In this document: in pieces, positions 7,997 through 16,020 of the stretch
Layout: every line of letters starts with the position of its first letter
Numbering within the stretch: position 1 is the stretch's first letter
NCBI RefSeq assembly: GCF_036173125.1
Contig: NZ_CP108054.1
Span: 3,596,001 to 3,660,000, forward strand
Direction of reading: 5' to 3'
Origin: Streptomyces sp. NBC_00286
Lineage (GTDB): Bacteria; Actinomycetota; Actinomycetes; Streptomycetales; Streptomycetaceae
DNA length: 64,000 nt
Made by a program: the position numbers and the translations under genes
Notes under the pieces: generated by a model
The model's input: only the letters and a program-made list of their open reading frames with translations
Told to the model about the DNA's origin: nothing
The model's database searches: none

Positions 7997-8006
7997 CTGA
8001 ATTCAG
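7997..8006. promoter_or_regulatory. CTGAATTCAG palindrome before the hydrolase gene
   Basis: A 10-bp perfect palindrome 34 bp upstream of ATG 8041, embedded in an AT-richer patch (ACCTGAATTCAGTTAAGG) unlike its surroundings. It may be a repressor site over the promoter of the alpha/beta hydrolase gene. The rest of 7821-8040 shows nothing else. Confidence 0.3.
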
Positions 8007-8040
8007 TTAAGGTTCCGGGTCATCGACTAGGAGGTCGCAC

Positions 8041-8736
8041 ATGTCCTTCGTTCTCATTCACGGCGCCGGCTTCGGCGCGGACTGCTGGGACGAGTTGATT
8101 CCTCACCTGAGTGCGGATGTGCTGGCGGTCGACCTTCCCGGCCGCGGCACGAGGGCCGAAACCGAACTGGGCACGGTCACTCTCGCGGACTGCGCCGACG
8201 CGGTCCGGGAGGACATCGAGGCGAAGGACCTGCGGGACGTGGTGCTGGTCGGCCACTCCTTCGCGGGTGTCACGGTGCCGCTCGTCCTGAACCTCATACC
8301 CGAACGGATCCGTCAGGTCGTCCTCGTGTCCGCTGTCGTACCTCCCGACGGATCCCGGGTGCTCGACCAGATCGATCCCGGCGTACGGGAACTGGTCGAG
8401 CAGTCCATCACTGCCGGGGTCTACCAACAGACCCGCGAGGGTGCTGCCGCGATGCTGTGCAACGACATGGACGAGGCGACTGCCACGTCCGCCCTGGACC
8501 GGCTGGCCGACGATTCAGCCGCGCTGCTGAGCGAGCCCGTGGACCTGAGCGGCTACCGGCGGGACATCTCGCGGACATACGTGCACCTCACCCGGGACCA
8601 GTGCTACGTCGAGGAACTCCAGCAGCGATCCATCGCACTGCTCCAGGCGGACGTCATCGACCTCGACACCGGTCACATGGCAATGATCAGCGCGCCCGAA
8701 AGGCTCGCCGCCGTCCTCAACACCGTTCACGGCTAG
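8041..8736 (+). CDS. Alpha/beta hydrolase (esterase-like)
   Basis: 231 aa, ATG preceded by AGGAGG at 7 nt. The oxyanion-hole motif HGAGFGADCW is at residues 7-16, the nucleophile elbow GHSFAG is near residue 71, and a C-terminal catalytic His lies in DTGHMAMISAPERLA. An Asp upstream completes the triad. The fold and the short, cap-poor length resemble the EstC/PHB-depolymerase-like and salicylate-esterase group of cytoplasmic hydrolases. The substrate is unknown. The gene stands alone, with a possible operator upstream. Confidence 0.85.
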   Translation: MSFVLIHGAGFGADCWDELIPHLSADVLAVDLPGRGTRAETELGTVTLADCADAVREDIEAKDLRDVVLVGHSFAGVTVPLVLNLIPERIRQVVLVSAVVPPDGSRVLDQIDPGVRELVEQSITAGVYQQTREGAAAMLCNDMDEATATSALDRLADDSAALLSEPVDLSGYRRDISRTYVHLTRDQCYVEELQQRSIALLQADVIDLDTGHMAMISAPERLAAVLNTVHG

Positions 8737-8862
8737 TGCTGTGGCCGGTTGGGCCCGGGGCGTTGTCCGCTTCCGCCTGGGTCGCCGGCTTCCGTGCCGT
8801 TCGGGAAGAAGTCTGGCGGGCAGCCGATGCAGTCGCCGGGGCCTGGTGCTTTGATGGATGGC

Positions 8863-9327
8863 ATGACCAGCAGAAGCGTGGTCGTGGAGCGGCGCATCGC
8901 CGCAGGCCAGAGACGTGTGTGGGAGGCCCTGACCGACCTGCAGGGCATGGAGCGCGTACTCAGCGGCGTCTCGAAGGTCGAAATCCTCACGGACGGGGCC
9001 TTTGACGTCGGCACGCGGTGGCGGGAGACCCGGCGCATGTTCGGCAAGGACGCCACCGAGGAGATGTGGGTGACCGCCAGCGAACCACCCGAGCGCTATG
9101 TGGTGGAGGCCCAATCGCGTGGCACCCGTTACGTCTCGGAGTGGCTGCTGCGGGCGGACGGCCCGTCGGCGACGACCGTCCGCATGACGTTCAGTGCCGA
9201 GGCACCAGGCGGCGTCATGGGCCTGCTCGCCAAGATTCTCGGCGGCGTGGGCGCACGGGCAGTGAGCAGAGCCATCGCGAAGGATCTCGACGACGTTGCC
9301 TCGTCGGTTGAGGGCCGCAGCGACTGA
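8863..9327 (+). CDS. SRPBCC family protein (polyketide cyclase/START-like)
   Basis: 154 aa from ATG 8863; an alternative ATG at 8854 adds three residues, and neither has a strong ribosome site. The pattern SVVVERRIAAGQRRVWEALT, then GVSKVEILTDGAFDVGTRW, and a long C-terminal helix (GLLAKILGGVGARAVSRAIA) is typical of the Bet v1/SRPBCC hydrophobic-ligand-binding fold. The specific ligand is unknown. It is separated from the hydrolase upstream by 126 bp of apparently non-coding DNA, so co-regulation is uncertain. Confidence 0.78.
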   Translation: MTSRSVVVERRIAAGQRRVWEALTDLQGMERVLSGVSKVEILTDGAFDVGTRWRETRRMFGKDATEEMWVTASEPPERYVVEAQSRGTRYVSEWLLRADGPSATTVRMTFSAEAPGGVMGLLAKILGGVGARAVSRAIAKDLDDVASSVEGRSD

Positions 9328-9413
9328 TCCTCCCGGAGTTTCGTGCCCGACAGGTGCTGGGGCCCGCCGAAGGGTGACCGGTGACCGGAAGGGCACCTGC
9401 CGCGGGCCGCCTC

Positions 9414-11459
9414 TCACCCCCGCGTATACGTGAGCCGCTCGCCGCCCGCCAGTATGCGTACGAGTGTCTCGCCCTCGCGGCGCAGTGTGGAGGAGCCGCC
9501 GAAGTTGCAGGGGCCGGAGGAGTTGGCGCGGTCGGCCTCCGGTGGGGCGAAACGGATCGGGCGGTTCGCCTCGCCTGTGGAGACCAGGTTCATGTCGGCC
9601 TCGCAGTGGTTGCCGGCGCCGTCCGAGACCAGTGCGGCGGCCGGGCTGCCCACCGGCTTCTGCTCGATGGTCATCCGCTGCGTGCCGCCGCCGTCCAGAG
9701 GCCGCTGCCAGGTGCCGAGCACCCCTTCGGGGAGCTTCTCCGGTCCCGCGATCCTGCGCAGTTCGGCGGTACGCCCCGCGGCTTCCCAGCGGAGGGAGTC
9801 ACCCGCACCTCTGGAGAGGACGTGCTCGCCGAGGGCCGAGCAGGTGTCCGGAGGGACGCTGCTGACGACCTTGGTGTCCAGCCGCAGTGACGTACCGCTG
9901 CCGTTGCCGTTTCCGCCGCCGGAGGGCTTGGCGGTGAGGGTGCCGTCGCTCTTGCACTCGTAGTGCTTGCCGAGGCTGATGCTGGTGGCGACGATCTCGC
10001 CCACCTGCCCCGGCGAGACGGCGAACCGGCGGTACTGACCGGTGGGCTTCCCGTCCCGCTCGACCGAGCCCGCCCAGATGCCGACGAACTCCTTGGGCAC
10101 GTCCGATTCCGGGCCGCCGCCGTCACCGGAGCCCGACTCCGAGGAGTCCCCGAAGGGCAACGGCACACCGGCGGCCGACGCACCGAACACGGCGCCCGCC
10201 ACCACCACGGCGGCGGCTCCCAGCGCGATCGCGACCCGTCGGCCCCTGCCCGCGCGACGGGGTCGCGACGACGGATCCGGAGCCGGAGCCGCCTCCGCGG
10301 ACCGGAGGTCCGGTTTCGGCACGACCTGCGTCCCCCACTCCGACCGTTCCGCCACGGGAGTCTCCTCCCAGCTCGCGGGGAAACCGGCGGGTGACGACGC
10401 GGACTCGCCCGATCCCGATCCCGATCCCGATCCCGATCCGGGTGCCGATGCCGGTACTGGCGCCGACGACGGAGAAGCAGACGCGGAAGCGGAGGCGGTC
10501 GACGCCGGCGCCCCCGACGCCGGCGTATCCGTGTCCAGCAACTCAACAGCGCTGCGCCCCAGTTCGGCGATGATCTGGGCGGGCAGCCACGGCGGCGACG
10601 AGGTGCCGGTCGCCACCGGCTGCACCCGTGCGGCCACCTCCTCGGGAGTCGGCCTGGCCGTCGGCTCCTTGGCGAGGCAGTCCGCGATCAGTTCCCGCAG
10701 CGGCTCCTCGATCCCCGCCAGGTCCGGCTCCTCCTGCGCGATGCGGAACATCACGGCGTGCACACCGCCGGAGCCGCCACCGCCGAAGGGGGTCTGCCCG
10801 GTCGCCGCGTACGCCAGTACCGCGGCCATGCAGAAGACGTCGGCGGCCGGGCCCACCGGCTCGTCCCTGATCTGCTCGGGGGACATGAAGGCAGGCGAGC
10901 CGACGAGCATGCCCGAGCTGGTCAGGGTCGAGCCGGGCACCGCGTCCAGCGCCCGCGCGATGCCGAAGTCGATGACGCGGGGGCCGTCGATGGTGATCAG
11001 GATGTTGGAGGGCTTGAGGTCCCGGTGGACCAGTCCGGCCCCGTGGATGTCGAGCAGGGCGCAGGCGAGTCCGTAGGCGAGCGTGCGTACGGAGTGGGCG
11101 GGCAACGGGCCGTGCCCGCGCGGCGAGACGATGTGCTCGAGCGAGGATCCCGCGATGTAGCCGGTGGCCACCCACGGCGTCTCGGCCTCGGTGTCCGCGT
11201 CGAGGACCGGCGCCGTCCAGCGGTCGCTCACCCTGCGCGCCGCCGCGACTTCGAGCCGGAAGCGCTCGCGGAACTGGGGTTCGGCGGCCAACTCCGGCTT
11301 GATGAGCTTGACCGCGACCGTGCGCCCGCCCTCGGAGCGGGCCAGGCAGACCCGGCCCATGCCGCCGGCGCCGAGGTTTCTGAGCAGCCGGTACGGCCCG
11401 ACTCTGTCGCCGACCCCCACGTGGCCGGCATCGAAGTCGCCCGTCGCCGGCGTCGTCAT
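9414..11459 (-). CDS. Membrane Ser/Thr protein kinase with extracellular domain
   Basis: 681 aa from ATG 11459 (GGGGAG 8 nt upstream). The N-terminal kinase domain (about 15-280) has the glycine loop NLGAGGMGRV, VAVKLIK, the catalytic HRDLKPSNIL, DFGIA and SPEQ motifs, so it should be active. A linker rich in Ser/Ala/Pro with a Gly-Ser run follows. One membrane helix (about 450-475, VAIALGAAAVVVAGAVFG) leads to a secreted C-terminal region with two similar beta-rich units around FVGIWAGSVERDGKPTGQYR and GVLGTWQRPLDGGGTQRM. It is a Hanks-type receptor kinase without PASTA repeats; the signal and targets are unknown. The Gly-Ser linker is encoded by a GATCCC hexamer repeat (10411-10440) that could vary in length. 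Confidence 0.9.
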   Translation of the reverse strand: MTTPATGDFDAGHVGVGDRVGPYRLLRNLGAGGMGRVCLARSEGGRTVAVKLIKPELAAEPQFRERFRLEVAAARRVSDRWTAPVLDADTEAETPWVATGYIAGSSLEHIVSPRGHGPLPAHSVRTLAYGLACALLDIHGAGLVHRDLKPSNILITIDGPRVIDFGIARALDAVPGSTLTSSGMLVGSPAFMSPEQIRDEPVGPAADVFCMAAVLAYAATGQTPFGGGGSGGVHAVMFRIAQEEPDLAGIEEPLRELIADCLAKEPTARPTPEEVAARVQPVATGTSSPPWLPAQIIAELGRSAVELLDTDTPASGAPASTASASASASPSSAPVPASAPGSGSGSGSGSGESASSPAGFPASWEETPVAERSEWGTQVVPKPDLRSAEAAPAPDPSSRPRRAGRGRRVAIALGAAAVVVAGAVFGASAAGVPLPFGDSSESGSGDGGGPESDVPKEFVGIWAGSVERDGKPTGQYRRFAVSPGQVGEIVATSISLGKHYECKSDGTLTAKPSGGGNGNGSGTSLRLDTKVVSSVPPDTCSALGEHVLSRGAGDSLRWEAAGRTAELRRIAGPEKLPEGVLGTWQRPLDGGGTQRMTIEQKPVGSPAAALVSDGAGNHCEADMNLVSTGEANRPIRFAPPEADRANSSGPCNFGGSSTLRREGETLVRILAGGERLTYTRG

Positions 11460-11587
11460 CTGGCGTCTCCCCTCGGTCTGCGCTCCGCCCCACTCTCCGC
11501 CACGAAGGTCACGAGTCGGCTGCCTATGAGCTTCCGTTAGACAGACAAGGACGCTACCTGCCGAGTCGACCCGTTGGGGCGGGCACC

Positions 11588-12544
11588 TCACCAATAGCTC
11601 TGGGGAACACCGCGATCCGCCTTGCGCTGCGACAGCCACAGGGCGACCGTCTCTGAGATGGGCTGCCCGGTCTCCAGTTCGACAAAGCCGAACTGGCCGC
11701 TTTGATTGCACTCGAGGAACCACCAGATGCCGTCCTCGTCCTCGGCGAAGTCGAAGGCGGCGTACGCCAGTCCGGCAAGGGCGACGTACTCGTGCACCGG
11801 CTTGCCGACGCGTTCGGGCACCGGAACCGCCTGCCAGGTGTGCTCGGTGTCGCCGTAGCGCCCGTCGACCTGGTCCGGCTCGGCCGTCTTCCGTGCGGCG
11901 AACAGCCGGGTGCCGACACAGGTCAGACGAATGTCGGCACGCTTGCGTACGTACCGCTGCAGCAGCGCGGGACCGGACGCGACGGCGGTGAAGTCCGCGT
12001 CGGGTCCGATCAGGGTGGTGGGCAGGGCGAGCCCGGGGTCACCGGGCGGCGGCCCCGAAGCGGACTTCACGACCACGTCCCGGTGCGCCTCGGCGAACTG
12101 CCGTGCCAGGCGCGGGGAGGTGGTGAATACAGTCGGTGGTACGGCAAAGCCGCTGAGGTGAGCCACCCTCAACTGCCATGGCTTCAGGCGGGCTTGATCG
12201 GCGTTGCACGGATGGTTCATCCAGCGCGCAGCGGCGGAGTGGAGCATTCCGAACAGCGCCTGACGGGTCTCGGCGGTCAACCACGCCGAGGGGTGTGCCG
12301 CGTGCGCGGCCGGTTCGCCGGGCCTGCGCACCCATACGGAGCGCAGGCCTCCCATGCTGAGCACCTGCCCGTTCTTCGACAGGTGGCCGTCGAAGTCGCC
12401 ATGGGCGAAGTCGGCCGACAACACGGCTTTGTCCGGCAGGTCGGCGGGGTCCAGCCGCATCATGGGGGTCCCCATCTCGTGCAGCTTGGCCACCACCATG
12501 TCGGCGGTCACGTCCCCCTCGGACGTGAGGATGAGCACGGTCAT
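11588..12544 (-). CDS. tgmB: ATP-grasp ribosomal peptide maturase (SAV_5884 family)
   Basis: 318 aa from ATG 12544. An N-terminal pre-ATP-grasp part (MTVLILTSEGDVTADMV, MRLDPADLPDKAVLSADF) precedes a large ATP-grasp domain with VVVKSASG, LLQRYVRKRADIRLT and the metal-binding C-terminal DFAEDEDGIWWFLECNQSGQ. The length and these motifs fit the maturases that modify a small RiPP precursor, probably by forming ester or amide links between side chains. The partner gene tgmA lies immediately upstream; its stop codon ends 14 bp before this start, so translation is likely coupled. I see no methyltransferase gene, which often completes such loci. Confidence 0.88.
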   Translation of the reverse strand: MTVLILTSEGDVTADMVVAKLHEMGTPMMRLDPADLPDKAVLSADFAHGDFDGHLSKNGQVLSMGGLRSVWVRRPGEPAAHAAHPSAWLTAETRQALFGMLHSAAARWMNHPCNADQARLKPWQLRVAHLSGFAVPPTVFTTSPRLARQFAEAHRDVVVKSASGPPPGDPGLALPTTLIGPDADFTAVASGPALLQRYVRKRADIRLTCVGTRLFAARKTAEPDQVDGRYGDTEHTWQAVPVPERVGKPVHEYVALAGLAYAAFDFAEDEDGIWWFLECNQSGQFGFVELETGQPISETVALWLSQRKADRGVPQSYW

Positions 12545-12558
12545 TCGGTTACGGGGCG

Positions 12559-12750
12559 TCAGTCGTCGAAGTGCGTCGCGGAACCGGCGGTGGACGTCGT
12601 CGTGCCGAGCGCCAGAAGGAGCTCCGGGTCGCTGACGGCCGGGCGTCCGTCCGGTAGCACGTTCAGTTGGCGCGACGCGTCGAAGCGATACGGCGTCACC
12701 ACGGGAGGAAGCCCGATGGGAACGGCGTAGTTGAGAGTGAACGGTCGCAC
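12559..12750 (-). CDS. tgmA: ATP-grasp-modified RiPP precursor peptide
   Basis: 63 aa from GTG 12750, with GGAGG 7 nt upstream. The leader begins RPFTLNYAVP, followed by YRFDASRQLNVLPDGRPA, the conserved recognition part of ATP-grasp target peptides. The C-terminal core ALGTTTSTAGSATHFDD combines hydroxyl residues with acidic ones, as needed for ester cross-links. It is the first gene of a two-gene operon with the maturase. A perfect 11+11-bp palindrome lies 34 bp before the start. The mature product is unknown. Confidence 0.87.
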   Translation of the reverse strand: MRPFTLNYAVPIGLPPVVTPYRFDASRQLNVLPDGRPAVSDPELLLALGTTTSTAGSATHFDD

Positions 12751-12784
12751 GCGAAGCCTCCACGGTATGGCGTTGTCTGTGTGC

Positions 12785-12815
12785 AATTCCTTACGAGAGG
12801 AACGCGTAAGGAATT
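12785..12815 (-). promoter_or_regulatory. Palindromic operator or leader hairpin of the tgmA/tgmB operon
   Basis: AATTCCTTACG and CGTAAGGAATT are perfect 11-bp inverted repeats separated by 9 nt. The site ends 34 bp before the tgmA GTG and is AT-rich in a very GC-rich context. Its size and symmetry suit a dimeric repressor or activator; it could also act as an RNA hairpin before the ribosome site. No regulator gene lies next to the operon. Confidence 0.6.
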
Positions 12816-12862
12816 CATCACTTTCCGCCATATCAGGGTGAAGGCCGTCACATCACAGGCAC

Positions 12863-12957
12863 CTCGTTCGCCTCCCCTCGCCTCGTTCGCCTCCCCTCGT
12901 CTCATTCGCCTCCTCTCGCCTCGTTCGCCTCCTCTCGCCTCGTTCGCCTCCTCTCGC
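12863..12957. repeat. Five tandem 19-bp repeats upstream of tgmA
   Basis: Five contiguous units of exactly 19 bp, consensus CTCGTTCGCCTCCYCTCGC, at 12863, 12882, 12901, 12920 and 12939, differing at one to three positions. They lie between the end of the glycoside hydrolase gene (12989) and the tgmA promoter region. On the minus strand the unit reads as a purine-rich tract containing GAGGAGG or GGGGAGG-like cores. Confidence 0.9.
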
Positions 12958-12988
12958 CTCCCTTTGGCGCTTCCCTCGCCCTTCCCCC

Positions 12989-15874
12989 CTACCGCTTCAG
13001 GGAGAGCGCGAAGACGTGCGCCCTGGCTGCCCCCGGAGGAGCGGTCAGCGTGACGGCGACCAGTTGCCTGTTCGCGTCGAGTGCGATGGCCTGGTGGAAG
13101 ACTGCCGCCTTGAGGTCCAGCGGCCCGGTGCGCGTATGGATCTGTCTGGTGGTCACCGCCGCCGTCTCTCCGGACTCGGGGCCGGACGCCAGCCAGTGGG
13201 TGAGCCCGAACGACGCGGCCTCGGTGGTTCCGTCGGCGTAGCGGAGCACAGCCGACACGGTCACGCTCGCCGTGTCGCCCGCGCCGAGCACGTGCAGCTT
13301 GGTGTACGCGCCCTGCGGTACGGCGATCTCCTGCCCGGCGGCCACCACGTTGTTCTTCGTTCCCTCGCTGCCGTTGGTGAAGGAGAAGGCGATCCCCTGG
13401 TCCGTCGTCTGCCCGGTCTGAGGCAGCTGGGCCATGGGGTACGTACGCCCGGCGCCGTCGAAGTCCCCGTCGCCGTAGTACATCTCGGTGGTGATGCCGT
13501 CGTTGTCGTAGTACGCCGTCAGGTCGACCTGGGTGATGCTGCCGTTCTGCGGCAGCTCCGGCAGTCCCCACCGTTCGGCCGGCTCGGTCACCCTCACGGG
13601 GGCGACGCGCAGGTCGGGGCGCGAGCCCGCCGGGTACATCACCGCTTCCGCGCCGCGGTCCAGGTCCAGCTCGACCACGCCGTCGCCCAGGTCGCGCCAG
13701 GCGGGGGCGGGGCCACTGACCCCGGCGACCGTGAGCCGTCCGGTCATCGAGTGGCGCACCCGGCACGGCTGCCCGGCGAGGCTGTGGACCCGCACCCAGC
13801 GCGTCGTGCCGCCCCGGCGGACGGCGCTGATGAGGAACGCCCCCTGGGTGCGGAAGTCGTGCAGCGTGACGTCCTGCCATGTCCGCGGGACGGCGGGAAA
13901 GATCCGTATCGTGTCGCCCCAGCTCTGGCAGAGCATGTCGTGCAGGCTCTGCGCGGCGGACAGCGGTGTCTCGACGACCGGCCCCGCCTCGTAGTACATG
14001 GTGTTGGGCTGTACGAACCGGGCGATCAGGTCCCGCAGATACGTCCGCGCGTCGTCGCCGCGGCCCATCTGGGCGGAGATCGAGGCGGCCCCCGTGAAGC
14101 TGTAGCCGCGCAGAGCGCCCTCGAAGCCGATCCAGTGCGTCAGCGACCGTTCGATCAGGTCACGGTGCTCGGGCTGCTCCCAGTTGACGAGGTAGAGCGG
14201 GTAGACGGAGAGCATGTGGGAGTAGTGCCGGTGCGACTTCGCGAACGGCACACCGGCTCCGATCATGAAGCCGTTCTCGTCCACCGGATGGTCGGTGAGC
14301 CGCTCCAGCACGTCGCGCCACTTGGTCGCCAGGTCGTCCCGTACGCCCAGCAGGTCGATGCTCTGAAGCAGGGTCGCGCAGCTCCAGCGCAGCAGGGCCA
14401 GGTCGTAGTTGCAGTCGGGGGCGTTGCCGTACTCGGGCGAGTGGGTCGTCGGCAGGTGCAGGCGCCCGTCCTCACCCTCATACAGGAAGTGCAGGTAGTA
14501 GTTGACGGCTCGGCGCAGCAGCGGGTACAGGACGTCCTCGAGAACGCCGCGGTCCATCGTGTGACGGTAGGTCAGCCAGACGTTGTGCAGCGCCCAGGGC
14601 AGGTTGCCGACCTCCGGAGTGGTGCTGACGCCGGGGATGGTGACGGTGCCGCTGGTGTCGCAGTTGGCGTCGGTGGCGCGGCGCACGCCCGCCGAGTCGG
14701 CCCGGTACTCGGGACGCAGGGCCCCGATCAAGGTGTCGGTGTGCTCGGCGAGGGTGCGTGGGACGGCGTCCAGTTCCAGATGGTTGGAGCCGTGCACCGC
14801 CCAGTACTCCAACTGGACGTTGAGGTTCCACCACACTGCGGGCCAGGGGGTTGGTTCCAGCCAGGGACCGGTGGTCGCCATGACGGGCGCGTGCTCGCGA
14901 GCGGCGGAGGCAAGCTTGTAGAGCTGGATCCAGTAGAAGCTCTGCAGCATCCCGTCGGGGACGGAGATGAAGCTCTTGCGGTAGAAGCGGTGCCACCACT
15001 CGCGGTGGGTACGCACCAGGCTGGAGACGGGCAGCGCGGACGCCTTGCGGACGGCCGATCTCGCACGGCCTTCGGCGTCGGTGCCGGGGTGAGAATGGGC
15101 AACGGCCAGGACGTACGCGCGTACGTCACCGAGTGTGCGTTCCCGGTAGGCCGTGGCGGTCTGGCCACCCGCGACCAGCGACTGGACGACGACTCCCGTG
15201 CCGTCCTGCTCCCGCGTGGTCACCGGATCGGGGTTGGGCTCCATTCCGGCCGGAGGGTTCTCCCGCACGATGCGCGGGCTGACGGCCGGCGAGGGGACGA
15301 ACTCCCAGCGGAAATCGCGCTCGCCCGCACTCGCACGCGCGGTGATCAGCAGCAGCGTACGGTCGTTGTGGACCAGCGCGCGCAGTTCGATGCTGCCCTT
15401 GTCTGTGGTGACCGTACCGCTGACCTCGGCGTTCCACAGGTCCAGGCGCAGGTCGGCGCCGGTGATGGTCCCGACGGGACGCAAGCGGAGATTGCCGACG
15501 GGAAGGCGGGCCACACCCCAGTTGTGGCCGAACTGCGGCCGGTGGTCTTGGACTTCGCTGTGGTGCACGGTGAAGCGCAGGGCTTTCGCCCCGGGCTCCT
15601 GGTAGACGATCGAGCCGAGCAGTCCGTTGCCGAGGAACGGCCCCTCGTACCAGGCGCGCGGCACCCGCTTCCACACCAGGTCCTGTCCGGAGAGGAACTC
15701 CTGCCACTCACGGTCGGTACGCATGCCCGTGAGGACCGCGGGAGCGGCCGCCGCTCCGGGCTGGGCGGCGGCCGCTCCGGCGACACCCACTCCCGTCGCC
15801 ACTCCTGTTGCCGCTCCCGTCGCGGCGCCGGCGGCCATACGGCCGAGAAATCCCCGTCTGCTGACTCCCATCAT
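12989..15874 (-). CDS. Tat-exported glycoside hydrolase (GH95-like)
   Basis: 961 aa; two adjacent ATG codons (15874 and 15871) follow GGAG at 6 nt. The N-terminus has a Tat motif (SRRGFLGRMAAG) and an Ala/Gly-rich hydrophobic stretch. An N-terminal beta-sandwich (VPRAWYEGPFLGNGLLGSIV) precedes an (alpha/alpha)6-type region with WWNLNVQLEYWAVHGSNHLE and LHLPTTHSPEYGNAPDCNYD, which resembles GH95 alpha-L-fucosidases and related Tat glycosidases. A C-terminal beta domain (LTAYYDNDGITTEMYYGDGD) recalls accessory modules of streptomycete rhamnosidases. The likely role is extracellular degradation of plant or host glycans. Catalytic residues were not assigned. Operator-like repeats precede the gene. 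Confidence 0.78.
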   Translation of the reverse strand: MMGVSRRGFLGRMAAGAATGAATGVATGVGVAGAAAAQPGAAAAPAVLTGMRTDREWQEFLSGQDLVWKRVPRAWYEGPFLGNGLLGSIVYQEPGAKALRFTVHHSEVQDHRPQFGHNWGVARLPVGNLRLRPVGTITGADLRLDLWNAEVSGTVTTDKGSIELRALVHNDRTLLLITARASAGERDFRWEFVPSPAVSPRIVRENPPAGMEPNPDPVTTREQDGTGVVVQSLVAGGQTATAYRERTLGDVRAYVLAVAHSHPGTDAEGRARSAVRKASALPVSSLVRTHREWWHRFYRKSFISVPDGMLQSFYWIQLYKLASAAREHAPVMATTGPWLEPTPWPAVWWNLNVQLEYWAVHGSNHLELDAVPRTLAEHTDTLIGALRPEYRADSAGVRRATDANCDTSGTVTIPGVSTTPEVGNLPWALHNVWLTYRHTMDRGVLEDVLYPLLRRAVNYYLHFLYEGEDGRLHLPTTHSPEYGNAPDCNYDLALLRWSCATLLQSIDLLGVRDDLATKWRDVLERLTDHPVDENGFMIGAGVPFAKSHRHYSHMLSVYPLYLVNWEQPEHRDLIERSLTHWIGFEGALRGYSFTGAASISAQMGRGDDARTYLRDLIARFVQPNTMYYEAGPVVETPLSAAQSLHDMLCQSWGDTIRIFPAVPRTWQDVTLHDFRTQGAFLISAVRRGGTTRWVRVHSLAGQPCRVRHSMTGRLTVAGVSGPAPAWRDLGDGVVELDLDRGAEAVMYPAGSRPDLRVAPVRVTEPAERWGLPELPQNGSITQVDLTAYYDNDGITTEMYYGDGDFDGAGRTYPMAQLPQTGQTTDQGIAFSFTNGSEGTKNNVVAAGQEIAVPQGAYTKLHVLGAGDTASVTVSAVLRYADGTTEAASFGLTHWLASGPESGETAAVTTRQIHTRTGPLDLKAAVFHQAIALDANRQLVAVTLTAPPGAARAHVFALSLKR

Positions 15875-15882
15875 CGATCTCC

Positions 15883-15909
15883 GATCAATTGATTGATCCG
15901 ATGAATCGG
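15883..15909 (-). promoter_or_regulatory. Operator-like dyads before the glycoside hydrolase gene
   Basis: GATCAA-N4-TTGATC at 15883-15898 is followed directly by CCGAT-GA-ATCGG (15898-15909). The 11-mer ATCCGATGAAT at 15896-15906 recurs in direct orientation at 15982-15992. These suit LacI- or GntR-type sugar regulators controlling the hydrolase. Confidence 0.45.
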
Positions 15910-16020
15910 CTACGCGGGAGCGTAGGAAGTGTCCAATGATGCGTCAACAGCGCGTCATCTGAGGGAGGAGGATGGGACTTCATCCGATGAATTGAGGGTC
16001 GCCCCTGTCGGAACGTTGCG

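Noticed and set aside
8737..8862. Possible short coding or transposase-end sequence before the SRPBCC gene
   Set aside because: The frames (GDCIGCPPDFFPNG on the minus strand, AWVAGFRAVREEVW on the plus strand) are short, and I could not match either to a family with confidence.
12696..13880. Minus-strand frame giving repeated EARGGERGE residues
   Set aside because: It is the translation of the 19-bp DNA repeats and an antisense-like frame inside the glycosidase gene; there is no start or domain.
13016..15892. 958-codon open frame on the plus strand opposite the glycosidase
   Set aside because: Val/Gly/Arg/Gln-biased shadow frame without domains; the minus-strand frame has a Tat signal and family motifs.
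15910..15925. CTACG-N6-CGTAG resembling the nucleoside operator, before the glycosidase
   Set aside because: The half sites match, but the spacing is four bases longer than in the three perfect CTACGCGCGTAG copies, and the gene has no nucleoside role.
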